NCBI RefSeq assembly: GCF_002113025.1
Contig: NZ_NEJH01000008.1
Coordinates: forward strand, 62,001 to 126,000
Length of the DNA stretch: 64,000 bases
Origin: Pseudomonas sp. B28(2017)
Lineage (GTDB): Bacteria; Pseudomonadota; Gammaproteobacteria; Pseudomonadales; Pseudomonadaceae
Direction of reading: 5' to 3'
The notes under the pieces were generated by a model, which saw nothing but the letters and a program-made list of their open reading frames with translations, had not been told where the DNA came from and did no database searches. Shown here piece after piece: positions 44,496 through 53,655 of the stretch. Numbering within the stretch: the stretch's first letter is position 1; the number at the start of each line of letters is the position of its first letter. Position numbers and translations under genes: made by a program.

Positions 44496-45286
44496 GCGCG
44501 CTCCTGCCGCTGGGCGGCGATGCGTTGGGAGAACACTTTGGCGAGTACGTGTTCGCGGGTTTCGATAAAACGCGGATCGGACTTGATCGTCCGTGCCGAC
44601 TCACCGGCGGCATAACGCTGGCCGAAGTCGAGACTCAGGCGCTCGACAATTTGTCCCGGGTTTGGCGCCAACAGAATCAGGTCGGTGGCGAGGAACACGG
44701 CTTCTTCGATGTCGTGGGTAATCAGGAACACCGGTTTGGCGGTGCGTCGCCAGACTTGCAACAAAAGCTCCTGCATCTGTTCACGGGTGAACGCGTCGAG
44801 GGCGCCGAAAGGTTCGTCCATGAGCAACACGCGCGGGTCGGCGGCGAGGGCACGGGCCAGGCCGACGCGCTGCTTCTGGCCGCCGGAAAGCTGCCAGATG
44901 CGGCGTTGTTCAAAACCGGAAAGATCGACCAGGGCGAGCATTTCCCGGGCGCGGGCCTCGCGCTTGTCCCGTGCGATGCCGGCCAGCTCAAGACCGAACC
45001 CAACGTTGGCCAGCACGTCTTGCCACGGCAGCAGCGCGTCGTCCTGGAACACCACGCCGCGCTCTGCACTCGGGCCTTTGACGGGTACGCCGTCGAGGGT
45101 GATGCGCCCGGCGCTGGGCTCGACGAAACCGGCAATCAGGTTCAACAGCGAAGTCTTGCCACTGCCGGACGGGCCGAGGGCGACCAGCAACTGCTGGGGC
45201 CCCAGGCTCAGGGAGATATCCGCCAGCACAGGTGTAGGGCTGCCGGGGTACTGTGCGCTGATGCGCTCCAGCTGTAGCAAGGCCAT
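44492..45286 (-). CDS. tauB: Taurine ABC ATPase TauB
   Basis: A 264-residue ATPase of the SsuB/TauB class: Walker A GPSGSGKTS at about 38-46, signature LSGGQKQR, Walker B VLLMDEPFGALD, switch LITHDIEEA. It starts 16 bases after tauA and overlaps tauC. Confidence 0.93.
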   Translation of the reverse strand: MALLQLERISAQYPGSPTPVLADISLSLGPQQLLVALGPSGSGKTSLLNLIAGFVEPSAGRITLDGVPVKGPSAERGVVFQDDALLPWQDVLANVGFGLELAGIARDKREARAREMLALVDLSGFEQRRIWQLSGGQKQRVGLARALAADPRVLLMDEPFGALDAFTREQMQELLLQVWRRTAKPVFLITHDIEEAVFLATDLILLAPNPGQIVERLSLDFGQRYAAGESARTIKSDPRFIETREHVLAKVFSQRIAAQRQERA

Positions 45287-45302
45287 CGCAATGAACTCCC
45301 GA

Positions 45303-46280
45303 TCAGTTGGTGATGAACTTGGCGCTGACGTACGGCGCGTAGTCCGGTAGCACGGCCTCGACCTTGCCTTGTTCCTTGAGGAACGCGGCGGTGTCGGTGA
45401 TGGCTTTGGTGGTCGGCGCGCCGAGGGTGATCACCTGGTCAGCCGCCAGCGGGTAGACGTTGCCTTGCAGCAGCAGCGGAATGTCGCTGGCCTTGGCTCC
45501 AGACAGTTTTACCAGCTTGTCGACGTTGCCCTGGTTGGCGAGCCAGGCTTGCGGGTCCTTGCGGTAATCGGCGTAGGCGTCCAGGGTCACTTTGGCGAAC
45601 GCGGTGACGATTTCCGGGTGCTTCTCGGCGAAGTCCTTGCGCACGATCCAGGCATCGAAGGTCGGTGCGCCGGATTTGGCCAGCTCGCCAGAGGTGATCA
45701 GTACCTTGCCGTTTTCCTTGGCCACGCCAAGGGCCGGATCCCAGACGTAAGTGGCGTCGATGTCACCGCGTTTCCAGGCGGCAATGATCGCTGGCGGAGC
45801 CAGGTTGAGTACGGTGACTTTCGAGGGATCGATATTCCAGTGCTTCAGCGCGGCGAGCAGGCTGTAGTGGCCAGTGGATACGAACGGAACGGCGATCTTC
45901 TTGCCGATCAGATCTTGCGGGGTCTTGATCCCGGAACCGTCGCGGGCGACCAGGGCTTCGGCGGCGCCGATCTGGGTGGCGATGAGGAAGGTTTCAACCG
46001 GTACTTTGCGAGTGATGGCGGCGGTCAGGGGGCTGGAACCGAGGTAGCCGATCTGCACGTCGCCGGAGGCGATGGCAGCGATGATATCGGCACCGTTGTC
46101 GAATTTGCGCCAGTTGATATCGGCCTTGGTGGCTTTTTCGTAGGCGCCATTAGCCTGGGCGACTTTCGCCGGGTCAACGGTGGTCTGGTAGGCGACGGTG
46201 ACGTCGGCCGCTTGGGCCAGGAAACTCGCTGTCGCCAAAGAAGCGGCCGCCAGCAAGCGTAGAGGGAAAGTCAGTTTCAT
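45303..46280 (-). CDS. tauA: Taurine-binding periplasmic protein TauA
   Basis: A 325-residue sulfonate-binding protein with a 24-residue signal peptide ending AQA-A. The mature part shows VTVAYQTTVDPAKVAQANG, ASGDVQIGYLGSSPLTAA and the second-lobe FVSTGHYSLLAALKHW, as in TauA. First gene of tauABCD; ribosome site AAGGAGC. A candidate sulfur-starvation box lies 47 bases upstream of the start. Confidence 0.93.
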   Translation of the reverse strand: MKLTFPLRLLAAASLATASFLAQAADVTVAYQTTVDPAKVAQANGAYEKATKADINWRKFDNGADIIAAIASGDVQIGYLGSSPLTAAITRKVPVETFLIATQIGAAEALVARDGSGIKTPQDLIGKKIAVPFVSTGHYSLLAALKHWNIDPSKVTVLNLAPPAIIAAWKRGDIDATYVWDPALGVAKENGKVLITSGELAKSGAPTFDAWIVRKDFAEKHPEIVTAFAKVTLDAYADYRKDPQAWLANQGNVDKLVKLSGAKASDIPLLLQGNVYPLAADQVITLGAPTTKAITDTAAFLKEQGKVEAVLPDYAPYVSAKFITN

Positions 46281-46326
46281 CAGAAAGCTCCTTGTCAGGC
46301 GACCGAGTGTCGGTGTGAGAAAGAGA

Positions 46327-46339
46327 CTAAATGATCTAA
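46327..46339. promoter_or_regulatory. Candidate sulfur-starvation box upstream of tauA
   Basis: CTAAATGATCTAA, differing at one of 13 positions from the atsR upstream element at 8617-8629 (CTAAATGGTCTAA). It lies in an AT-rich promoter region. Confidence 0.4.
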
Positions 46340-46425
46340 GAATTCAAAAATAAATAACTTTTTCGAATTAGCTTATGAGGGGAAGAATTCAGAGACGAGC
46401 GCTGACTTGAGGGGGGCTGTGGACT

Positions 46426-46455
46426 TGTGGCGAGGGAGAAAGCCCCCTCGCCACA
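46426..46455. terminator. Hairpin after gshA
   Basis: Arms TGTGGCGAGGG (46426-46436) and CCCTCGCCACA (46445-46455), 11 perfect pairs. It lies 20 bases beyond the gshA stop, between gshA and the tau promoter. It resembles a second family of pseudomonad intergenic repeat; no T-run. Confidence 0.6.
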
Positions 46456-46474
46456 GGGGGCCTGCTTTGGCTGC

Positions 46475-48058
46475 TTAGTTGCTGATCGCCAGAATGCTCG
46501 CCTGATATGCCCCGACAAACACGTCGAAATCACCGACTTCGTTCTGCTCCAGCTCAACCTGTTGAGCCAGCGATGAACGCGCCAGTTCTTCGAACCGGGC
46601 TTGCTCCTCAGGCGCCAATGGCTCGCTGCGGAAGAACTCGGCATGGGCCTGGCTCTGGCGCAGGGAGAACTGGGCAAAGCTCTCCTTGTGCTCGGCCATG
46701 GCCGCCAATACCTGTGCCGACGGCGTCAGGGACGAGTCCTGGACCTTGGCCATCTGGGCGTCCAGCGCCTTGCTGTGGGCATCGCCACCATGGCTCTGGT
46801 CGAGCATCGCGGCCAGTGGAGCAATTTTCTCCAGCAACTCGCCGGCCCATTCCTTCAGGCCAACCGGATGGCCATCCCGTTGCAGTTGCAGGCCCGGACG
46901 ACGACCCTCCTTGACCACGCTGAGGAAGTTCGAAGTCGCGTTGCCGCAACTGGTGCTGGTCAGCAGCGGGCTGTCGTTGAGCGCGCAGTACAACAGGAAC
47001 GCATCGAGGAAGCGTGATTCGGTAAGGTCGATGCCCATCGGCAGGAACGGGTTGATGTCCAGGCAACGCACTTCAACGTACTGGATGCCCCGGGCCATCA
47101 GCGCCTGGATAGGGCGCTCGCCGGTGTAGGTCACGCGTTTCGGGCGGATGTTGGAGTAGTACTCGTTTTCGATCTGCAGGATGTTGGTGTTGAGTTGTAC
47201 CCACTCGCCATCCTGGTGGGTGCCGACTTCGACGTAGGGGGCGTACGGCGTGGCCACCGCTTTGCGCAGGCTGTCGGTGTAACTGGCCAGATCGTTGTAG
47301 CACGGCGTCAGGCCGGCCTGGGCGTTGCTCTGGTAACCCAGGTCGCTCATGCGCAGGCTGGTGGCGTACGGCAAGTACAGGGTGTCCGGATCCAGTTGCT
47401 CCAACTGATGCGAGCGACCGCGCAGGAAACCGGTGTCCAGTGCCGGTGAAGCACCGAACAGGTACATCAGCAGCCAGCTGTAGCGGCGGAAGTTACGGAT
47501 CAGCGCGATGTAGGACGACGACTGAAAATCGCGGTCGGTGCCGACAAAGCCTTCGGCCTGCCTGAGCAGCGGCCAGAGTTTTTCCGGCAGGGAAAAGTTG
47601 TAGTGGATACCGGCAATGCATTGCATGGTCTTGCCGTAGCGCAGGGCCAGACCCTTGCGGTACACGTACTTGAGCTGCCCGATATTGGACGTGCCGTAAT
47701 AGGCGATCGGGATGTCTTCTTCGGCCGGCAACGGGCACGGCATCGACGGGCTCCATAGATACTCGTTGCCGAGCTTGCTATAGGCAAAACGGTGAATGCT
47801 GTCCAGGCTCGCCAGCGTGTCCGCCGGGTCGGGCAGGGCCGGAGTGATGAACTCCAGCAGCGACTCGGAATAGTCGGTGGTGATCTGTTCGTTGGTCAGC
47901 GCGGAACCCAATTCTTCCGGGTGCGGCGTTTGCGCCAGGCGACCTTCGCCGGTCACGCGCAAGCATTCACGTTCGATGCCGTGAAGGCACTGTTCGAGCA
48001 GAGAGAGGTTAGCGCGCTCGCCGAGCAGGGCCAGGCGGCGGTTGAGAAGTTCGCTCAA
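46475..48058 (-). CDS. gshA: Glutamate-cysteine ligase GshA
   Basis: First enzyme of glutathione synthesis, joining glutamate and cysteine with ATP. 527 residues, proteobacterial class 1. Seen: GIERECLRVT, ITTDYSESLLEFITP, SPSMPCPLP, the segment YGKTMQCIAGIHYNFS and YVEVRCLDINPF. The start is taken as TTG (of LSELLNRRLALLGE), because AAGGA lies at the right distance before it and P. aeruginosa GshA begins there with the same total length. A GTG five codons earlier is the alternative, but it would include the ribosome site. It spends cysteine supplied by the neighbouring sulfur genes. Confidence 0.92.
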   Translation of the reverse strand: MSELLNRRLALLGERANLSLLEQCLHGIERECLRVTGEGRLAQTPHPEELGSALTNEQITTDYSESLLEFITPALPDPADTLASLDSIHRFAYSKLGNEYLWSPSMPCPLPAEEDIPIAYYGTSNIGQLKYVYRKGLALRYGKTMQCIAGIHYNFSLPEKLWPLLRQAEGFVGTDRDFQSSSYIALIRNFRRYSWLLMYLFGASPALDTGFLRGRSHQLEQLDPDTLYLPYATSLRMSDLGYQSNAQAGLTPCYNDLASYTDSLRKAVATPYAPYVEVGTHQDGEWVQLNTNILQIENEYYSNIRPKRVTYTGERPIQALMARGIQYVEVRCLDINPFLPMGIDLTESRFLDAFLLYCALNDSPLLTSTSCGNATSNFLSVVKEGRRPGLQLQRDGHPVGLKEWAGELLEKIAPLAAMLDQSHGGDAHSKALDAQMAKVQDSSLTPSAQVLAAMAEHKESFAQFSLRQSQAHAEFFRSEPLAPEEQARFEELARSSLAQQVELEQNEVGDFDVFVGAYQASILAISN

Positions 48059-48233
48059 GTTGGATTCCTTCACGCGTCAGTCGCCCCAATATGGGGGTGG
48101 GCAAGACGGTCTACAAGGGTGAAGTTAAAACTGGCGTTTTCGCCTGGTTTTTCGGGCTCTCAAAGCCCCTTTTGAACCGCCGACTTCAATCCTTGAATCT
48201 GGCAGATGCACGCGAAGGAAACGCAATCCCGTA

Positions 48234-48264
48234 GAAAAGCTCGACGCTGCGATCACTGCGTCGA
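48234..48264 (-). terminator. Probable terminator after the tex/thioesterase operon
   Basis: On the minus strand, TCGACGC and GCGTCGA arms (48258-48264 and 48241-48247) are followed by GCTTTTCT. Confidence 0.6.
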
Positions 48265-48290
48265 AATTAACTCAAATCGATGACGACTAG

Positions 48291-48674
48291 CTACAGGACA
48301 GCGAACGTGCCTTGTGCTTTTGCGACCAGTTTGTCGTCTTGCATCACATCGGCTTCGACCACCAATGTGCGACGACCCGGGTGGATCACCCGCGCCGTGC
48401 ACATCACCTCGCCATCGGAAACGGCGCGGATGTAGTTGATCTTGCATTCGATGGTCGCGCTCTGCTGGTCAAAGCCGTGGGTGCTGGAACAGGCCAGCCC
48501 CATGGCAATGTCCACCAGGCTGAACAAGGCCCCGCCGTGCAGCTTGCCGCCGCGATTGCGCAGCTCGGGTTCCAGCGCCAGGGCGACTTGCGCCACCCCG
48601 GTTTCCAGGCTGTGCAGGCGGCAGCCCAGCAGCTTGAAAAACGCGCTTTCGGTCAGTTCGGCGGGAATGTCCAT
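48291..48674 (-). CDS. PaaI-type hotdog thioesterase
   Basis: A 127-residue hotdog-fold thioesterase (PaaI/YbdB-like). The catalytic region reads NRGGKLHGGALFSLVDIAMGLA, where the acidic residue and HGG loop are characteristic. The acyl-CoA substrate is not known. Its ATG overlaps the tex stop by one base (TGATG), so it is co-translated with tex, as in P. aeruginosa. Confidence 0.85.
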   Translation of the reverse strand: MDIPAELTESAFFKLLGCRLHSLETGVAQVALALEPELRNRGGKLHGGALFSLVDIAMGLACSSTHGFDQQSATIECKINYIRAVSDGEVMCTARVIHPGRRTLVVEADVMQDDKLVAKAQGTFAVL

Positions 48675-50998
48675 CAGCGTTTTTTCAACTGCTTGGCATT
48701 GGCGAACAGTGAAGCCATGGCATTGTTGCCCGGCGCTGCTGCCGTGGTTTCCTTGCGCGGGGCAGTGTTCTGGGACTGGCGTGGAGCCGACCCCGGACGC
48801 GCGCCGCGAGCACCGTCGATTTTCTCGCCCGGGGTGTCGCTCATGCGCATCGACAGGCCTACGCGTTTGCGCGGGATGTCGACTTCCATGACCTTCACCT
48901 TCACCACGTCGCCGGCCTTCACTGCTTCGCGAGGATCCTTGATGAACTTCTCCGAAAGTGCAGAGATGTGTACCAAACCGTCCTGATGCACGCCGATGTC
49001 GACGAAAGCTCCGAAGTTGGTCACGTTGGTTACCACGCCTTCGAGGATCATGCCCAGTTCAAGGTCCTTGAGATCTTCGACGCCTTCCTGGAACTCGGCG
49101 GTCTTGAACTCTGGACGCGGGTCGCGGCCGGGTTTTTCCAGCTCTTGCAGAATGTCGGTAACAGTCGGCAGGCCGAAGGTTTCGTCGGTGAATTTTTTCG
49201 GATCGAGGCGCTTGAGGAATGCGGCGTCGCCGATCAGCGAGCGGATGTCACGGTCGGTTTCGGCGGCTATGCGCTGAACCAGCGGATAGGCTTCCGGGTG
49301 AACGGCCGACGAGTCCAGCGGGTTTTCGCCGTTCATGACGCGCAGGAATCCGGCGGCCTGTTCGAAGGTTTTTTCACCCAGGCGCGCGACTTTCTTCAGC
49401 GCGGCACGGGTTTTGAACGCACCGTGCTCGTCGCGGTGGCTGACGATGTTCTGCGCCAGGGTCGCGTTGAGGCCGGAGATCCGTGCCAGCAGCGCTACGG
49501 AAGCGGTGTTCACGTCCACGCCAACGGCGTTCACGCAGTCCTCGACCACCGCATCCAGGCCACGGGCCAGTTTCAGCTGCGACACGTCGTGCTGGTACTG
49601 GCCGACACCGATGGATTTCGGATCGATCTTCACCAGCTCAGCCAGCGGGTCTTGCAGGCGACGGGCAATCGACACCGCGCCACGGATCGACACGTCGAGG
49701 TCCGGGAATTCCTTGGAAGCCAGTTCCGATGCCGAGTAAACCGATGCGCCGGCCTCGGAGACCATGACCTTGGTCATCTTCATCGCTGGGTATTTTTTGA
49801 TCAGGTCGGCAGCGAGCTTGTCGGTTTCACGGCTGGCGGTGCCGTTGCCAATGGCGATCAGGTCCACCGAGTGCTTGGCGCACAGCGCGGCGAGCACGGC
49901 GAGGGTCTGGTCCCACTTGTTGTGTGGCACGTGCGGGTAAACCGTGGCGTGATCCAGCAATTTGCCGGTGGAATCGACCACGGCGACCTTGCAACCGGTA
50001 CGCAGGCCCGGGTCGAGGCCCAGGGTGGCGCGCGGGCCGGCCGGGGCCGACAGCAACAGGTCGTGCAGGTTGTGGGCGAAGACGTTGATCGCTTCGGTTT
50101 CCGCGCCATCGCGCAACTCGCCCAACAGGTCGGTTTCCAGATGGGTGTAGAGCTTGACCTTCCAGGTCCAGCGCACCACCTCGCCCAGCCATTTGTCGGC
50201 GGCGCGGTTCTGGTTCTGGATGCCGACATGCTGGCCGATCATGCCTTCGCACGGGTGCATGGTGCCCGGCAACTCGTCGCCGACTTTCAGCGAGGAGCTG
50301 AGAATGCCTTCGTTGCGACCACGGAAAATCGCCAGTGCGCGGTGCGACGGCATGCTCTTGAGCGGTTCGTCGTGTTCGAAGTAGTCGCGGAACTTGGCGC
50401 CTTCCTCTTCCTTGCCGGCAATCACGCGGGCACTGAGGGTGGCTTCCTGCTTGAGGTAGTTGCGCAGCTTGTCCAAGAGGCCTGCGTCTTCGGCGAAGCG
50501 CTCCATGAGGATGTACTTGGCGCCTTCGAGGGCCGCCTTCACATCGGCCACGCCTTTTTCCGCGTCGATGAAACGTGCGGCTTCGGTTTCCGGGCTCAGG
50601 GACGGGTCGTTGAACAGACCGTCGGCCAGTTCGCCGAGGCCGGCTTCCAGGGCGATCTGACCCTTGGTGCGGCGTTTCTGCTTGTACGGCAGGTACAAGT
50701 CTTCGAGACGGGTCTTGGTGTCGGCGAGCTTGATGTCGCGCTCCAGTTGCGCAGTCAGCTTGCCTTGCTCTTCGATGCTGGCAAGGATGCTGATGCGCCG
50801 TTCGTCGAGTTCTCGCAGGTAGCGCAGGCGCTCTTCCAGATGACGCAATTGCGTATCGTCGAGGCTGCCGGTCACTTCTTTCCGGTAACGGGCGATGAAG
50901 GGAACGGTAGAGCCTTCATCGAGTAGCGCGACGGCCGCTTCGACCTGTTGTGGGCGTACACCGAGTTCCTCGGCGATGCGGCTGTTGATGCTGTCCAT
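48674..50998 (-). CDS. tex: RNA-binding transcription accessory protein Tex
   Basis: A 774-residue Tex protein. Order seen: N-terminal helical part; YqgF-like domain with LGLDPGLRTGCKVAVVD (about 325-345); helix-hairpin-helix motifs (about 490-560, NTASVALLARISGLNATLAQNIV); and an S1 RNA-binding domain (about 650-720, GMILEGVVTNVTNFGAFVDIGVHQDGLVHIS). A basic tail follows. Tex associates with transcription and RNA. The start was set at the ATG of MDSINSRIAEELG. A TATAAT hexamer lies about 210 bases upstream. Confidence 0.95.
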   Translation of the reverse strand: MDSINSRIAEELGVRPQQVEAAVALLDEGSTVPFIARYRKEVTGSLDDTQLRHLEERLRYLRELDERRISILASIEEQGKLTAQLERDIKLADTKTRLEDLYLPYKQKRRTKGQIALEAGLGELADGLFNDPSLSPETEAARFIDAEKGVADVKAALEGAKYILMERFAEDAGLLDKLRNYLKQEATLSARVIAGKEEEGAKFRDYFEHDEPLKSMPSHRALAIFRGRNEGILSSSLKVGDELPGTMHPCEGMIGQHVGIQNQNRAADKWLGEVVRWTWKVKLYTHLETDLLGELRDGAETEAINVFAHNLHDLLLSAPAGPRATLGLDPGLRTGCKVAVVDSTGKLLDHATVYPHVPHNKWDQTLAVLAALCAKHSVDLIAIGNGTASRETDKLAADLIKKYPAMKMTKVMVSEAGASVYSASELASKEFPDLDVSIRGAVSIARRLQDPLAELVKIDPKSIGVGQYQHDVSQLKLARGLDAVVEDCVNAVGVDVNTASVALLARISGLNATLAQNIVSHRDEHGAFKTRAALKKVARLGEKTFEQAAGFLRVMNGENPLDSSAVHPEAYPLVQRIAAETDRDIRSLIGDAAFLKRLDPKKFTDETFGLPTVTDILQELEKPGRDPRPEFKTAEFQEGVEDLKDLELGMILEGVVTNVTNFGAFVDIGVHQDGLVHISALSEKFIKDPREAVKAGDVVKVKVMEVDIPRKRVGLSMRMSDTPGEKIDGARGARPGSAPRQSQNTAPRKETTAAAPGNNAMASLFANAKQLKKR

Positions 50999-51358
50999 AA
51001 AACCACCTGACAAATTGTGAAAGCAGGCTCGCAGGCGTTGAAACAGGGCCTTCGCGAGTCTGGTTGAGCGGCCTGGCCAGCGCCGCTGCCTGGGTCAACA
51101 GGCATTGCGTTGACCCGTGAAATCGAACAATTACTGCTGACGCCATGAAAATAAATCGCGTCCGTCTGTAGTACCTGTCTGATGTTGCCTGACACAAAAG
51201 GCCGCGCATTATAACCAGCGTTACGGCATTCGGGGCATCGCAGGTTGCTGGTGCAATGGCCGGTTTTCTGGCGCTTGAGGAAAAATCTGCTAACAATGCA
51301 CACGGTGCGTATAACGGCAGCTACGCCATAATGCGCGCCGAGATCAAAGGAGCATCCA
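50999..51358. promoter_or_regulatory. Divergent promoter region of tex and ompR
   Basis: 360 bases with no gene. ATTATA at 51208-51213 is a perfect TATAAT -10 on the minus strand, probably for tex. For ompR, CATAAT at 51328-51333 is a possible -10, with the AAAGGAGC ribosome site just before the start. Confidence 0.5.
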
Positions 51359-52099
51359 ATGAGCAGCACTGCACAAACTGCTGAAGGCGAAAAAATTCTT
51401 ATCGTTGACGACGATCCGGGGCTGAGCAGCCTGCTGGAACGTTTTTTCGTCAGCAAGGGCTATCGCGCCCGCGCCGTACCGAACACTGAGCAAATGGATC
51501 GCCTGTTGGCGCGCGAAGTGTTCAACCTGGTTGTCCTCGATCTGATGTTGCCCGGCGAAGATGGCCTGACCGCTTGCCGCCGCCTGCGCAACGCGAACAA
51601 CCAGATTCCGATCATCATGCTCACTGCCAAGGGTGACGAGCTGAGCCGCATCAAGGGCCTGGAACTGGGCGCCGACGATTACCTGGCCAAGCCGTTCAAC
51701 CCGGATGAGCTGATGGCTCGCGTCAAGGCGGTATTGCGTCGCCAGTCGGCGCCGGTGCCGGGCGCCCCGGGCAGCGAAGACGAAAGCGTGACCTTTGGTG
51801 ACTACGAGTTGTCCCTGGCCACTCGCGAGCTCAAGCGCGGCGAAGAAGTGCACATGCTCACCACCGGTGAATTCGCTGTGCTCAAGGCCCTGGTGATGAA
51901 CGCGCGTCAACCGCTGACCCGCGACAAGTTGATGAACCTGGCCCGTGGCCGCGAGTGGGATGCCCTGGAGCGTTCCATCGATGTGCAGATTTCCCGTCTG
52001 CGCCGGATGATCGAACCTGATCCTTCCAAACCGCGTTACATCCAGACTGTCTGGGGCGTGGGTTACGTGTTTGTTCCGGATGGAACCGCCACCAAGTGA
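51359..52099 (+). CDS. ompR: Response regulator OmpR/AmgR
   Basis: A 246-residue OmpR-type response regulator. The receiver domain is about 13-125, with acidic pocket IVDDDPG, phospho-acceptor Asp in LVVLDLMLPGEDG and LTAKGDE. The winged-helix domain is about 145-240 (LTTGEFAVLKALVMNARQPLTRDKLM and SIDVQISRLRRMIE). It is the cognate of the downstream sensor. In P. aeruginosa the same locus is amgR, controlling envelope stress and aminoglycoside tolerance. Confidence 0.93.
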   Translation: MSSTAQTAEGEKILIVDDDPGLSSLLERFFVSKGYRARAVPNTEQMDRLLAREVFNLVVLDLMLPGEDGLTACRRLRNANNQIPIIMLTAKGDELSRIKGLELGADDYLAKPFNPDELMARVKAVLRRQSAPVPGAPGSEDESVTFGDYELSLATRELKRGEEVHMLTTGEFAVLKALVMNARQPLTRDKLMNLARGREWDALERSIDVQISRLRRMIEPDPSKPRYIQTVWGVGYVFVPDGTATK

Positions 52100-52106
52100 T
52101 GGGCGA

Positions 52107-52200
52107 TTTGTAGGAGCGGGTCATGCGGACAACGGATCAATCGATCCCGTCCGCAGACTCGCGATCCGCAATATGCGAGCATCGCTCGCTCCTGCAAGTG
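52107..52200. repeat. Degenerate REP-like inverted pair between ompR and envZ
   Basis: TGTAGGAGCGGGTCATGCGG at the left and GCATCGCTCGCTCCTGCA at the right, with GGATCAATCGATCC between. It separates two genes that usually lie much closer together. Confidence 0.65.
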
Positions 52201-52214
52201 TTTAACGGTTATCC

Positions 52215-53528
52215 ATGAAAACCCCCGTTTGGTTCCCCCAGAGCTTCTTCTCCCGCACCCTTTGGCTGGTGCTGATCGTCGTACTCTTCTCCAAGGCACT
52301 GACCCTGGTTTATCTGCTGATGAACGAAGATGTGCTGGTGGACCGCCAGTACAGCCACGGTGTCGCCCTGACGCTGCGCGCCTATTGGGCTGCCGATGAA
52401 GAAAACCGCGGCAAGATCGCCGAGGCCGCGACCCTGATCCGGGTGGTGGGTGCCGGCGTGCCGGAAGGCGAACAACACTGGCCTTACAGCGAGATCTACC
52501 AGCGGCAGATGCAGGCGGAGCTGGGGGGCGACACCGAAGTCCGGCTGCGCATGCATTCGCCACCGGCGCTGTGGGTTCGGGCGCCAAGCCTGGGTGATGG
52601 CTGGCTGAAAGTACCGCTATATCCCCATCCGTTGCGCGGCCAGAAAATCTGGAACGTGCTGGGCTGGTTCCTCGCTATCGGTCTGCTTTCCACCGCTTCG
52701 GCCTGGATCTTCGTCAGCCAGCTCAATCAACCTTTGAAGCGTCTGGTGTATGCCGCACGGCAACTCGGCCAGGGCCGTAGCGTGCGCCTGCCAATCAGCG
52801 ATACGCCGAGTGAGATGACTGAGGTTTACCGCGCCTTCAACCAGATGGCCGAAGACGTCGAACAGGCCGGTCGCGAGCGTGAGCTGATGCTGGCCGGTGT
52901 TTCCCATGATTTGCGCACGCCGTTGACCCGCTTGCGCCTGTCCCTGGAATTGATGGGTGATCGCACCGATCTGACCGACGACATGGTGCGTGACATCGAA
53001 GACATGGATGCGATTCTCGATCAGTTCCTGGCGTTCATTCGCGACGGGCGCGACGAGTCGGTGGAAGAAGTTGACCTGAGCGACCTGGTCCGCGAAGTCG
53101 CTGCGCCCTACAACCAGAATGAAGAAAAAGTGCGGCTGCGCCTGGAGCCGATTCAGCCGTTTCCGTTGCGTCGTGTGTCGATGAAACGATTGCTGAACAA
53201 CCTGATCGGTAACGCGCTGCATCATGCCGGCAGCGGTGTGGAGGTGGCGGCGTATGTATCCGGGGACACCAGCGCGCCGTATGTAGTGCTGAGCGTCATG
53301 GACCGTGGTACCGGTATTGATCCGGCGGAACTGGAAGCGATCTTCAACCCGTTCACCCGAGGTGATCGTGCCCGGGGTGGCAAAGGCACGGGGTTGGGAT
53401 TGGCAATCGTGAAGCGGATTGCTTCGATGCATGGTGGCAACGTTGAACTGCGTAACCGCTCGGGCGGAGGGCTTGAAGCGCGGGTGCGGTTGCCGTTGGG
53501 GTTGATGCTGCCTCGGGATGCTGTCTAG
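52215..53528 (+). CDS. envZ: Sensor histidine kinase EnvZ/AmgS
   Basis: A 437-residue membrane sensor kinase. Membrane helices are at about 12-34 and 152-174 with a periplasmic domain between. HAMP follows (about 175-228), then the dimerisation domain with the phospho-acceptor in LAGVSHDLRTPLTRL, and HATPase with N-box NNLIGNALHHA, DRGTGI and GKGTGLGLAI. It phosphorylates and dephosphorylates the OmpR partner. Corresponds to amgS in P. aeruginosa by gene order. The 115-base gap from ompR holds a REP-like pair, which may lower the sensor's expression relative to the regulator. Confidence 0.92.
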   Translation: MKTPVWFPQSFFSRTLWLVLIVVLFSKALTLVYLLMNEDVLVDRQYSHGVALTLRAYWAADEENRGKIAEAATLIRVVGAGVPEGEQHWPYSEIYQRQMQAELGGDTEVRLRMHSPPALWVRAPSLGDGWLKVPLYPHPLRGQKIWNVLGWFLAIGLLSTASAWIFVSQLNQPLKRLVYAARQLGQGRSVRLPISDTPSEMTEVYRAFNQMAEDVEQAGRERELMLAGVSHDLRTPLTRLRLSLELMGDRTDLTDDMVRDIEDMDAILDQFLAFIRDGRDESVEEVDLSDLVREVAAPYNQNEEKVRLRLEPIQPFPLRRVSMKRLLNNLIGNALHHAGSGVEVAAYVSGDTSAPYVVLSVMDRGTGIDPAELEAIFNPFTRGDRARGGKGTGLGLAIVKRIASMHGGNVELRNRSGGGLEARVRLPLGLMLPRDAV

Positions 53529-53557
53529 CACTGTAGATCTTCGGTGCGGCCAATGAC

Positions 53558-53632
53558 CTCTTCGCGAGCAGGCTCGCTCCCACAGGGTTTTGCATCATTG
53601 TGTGGGAGCGAGCCTGCTCGCGAAGGCGGCAT
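53558..53632. repeat. REP inverted pair
   Basis: Inverted REP pair between convergent envZ and rimK. Confidence 0.9.
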
Positions 53633-53655
53633 CCCTGCCGCTGCAATCATTCGGG

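Noticed and set aside
48968..50926. 652-codon open frame antisense to tex
   Set aside because: Shadow frame of a strongly conserved gene in GC-rich DNA; no ribosome site or recognisable product.
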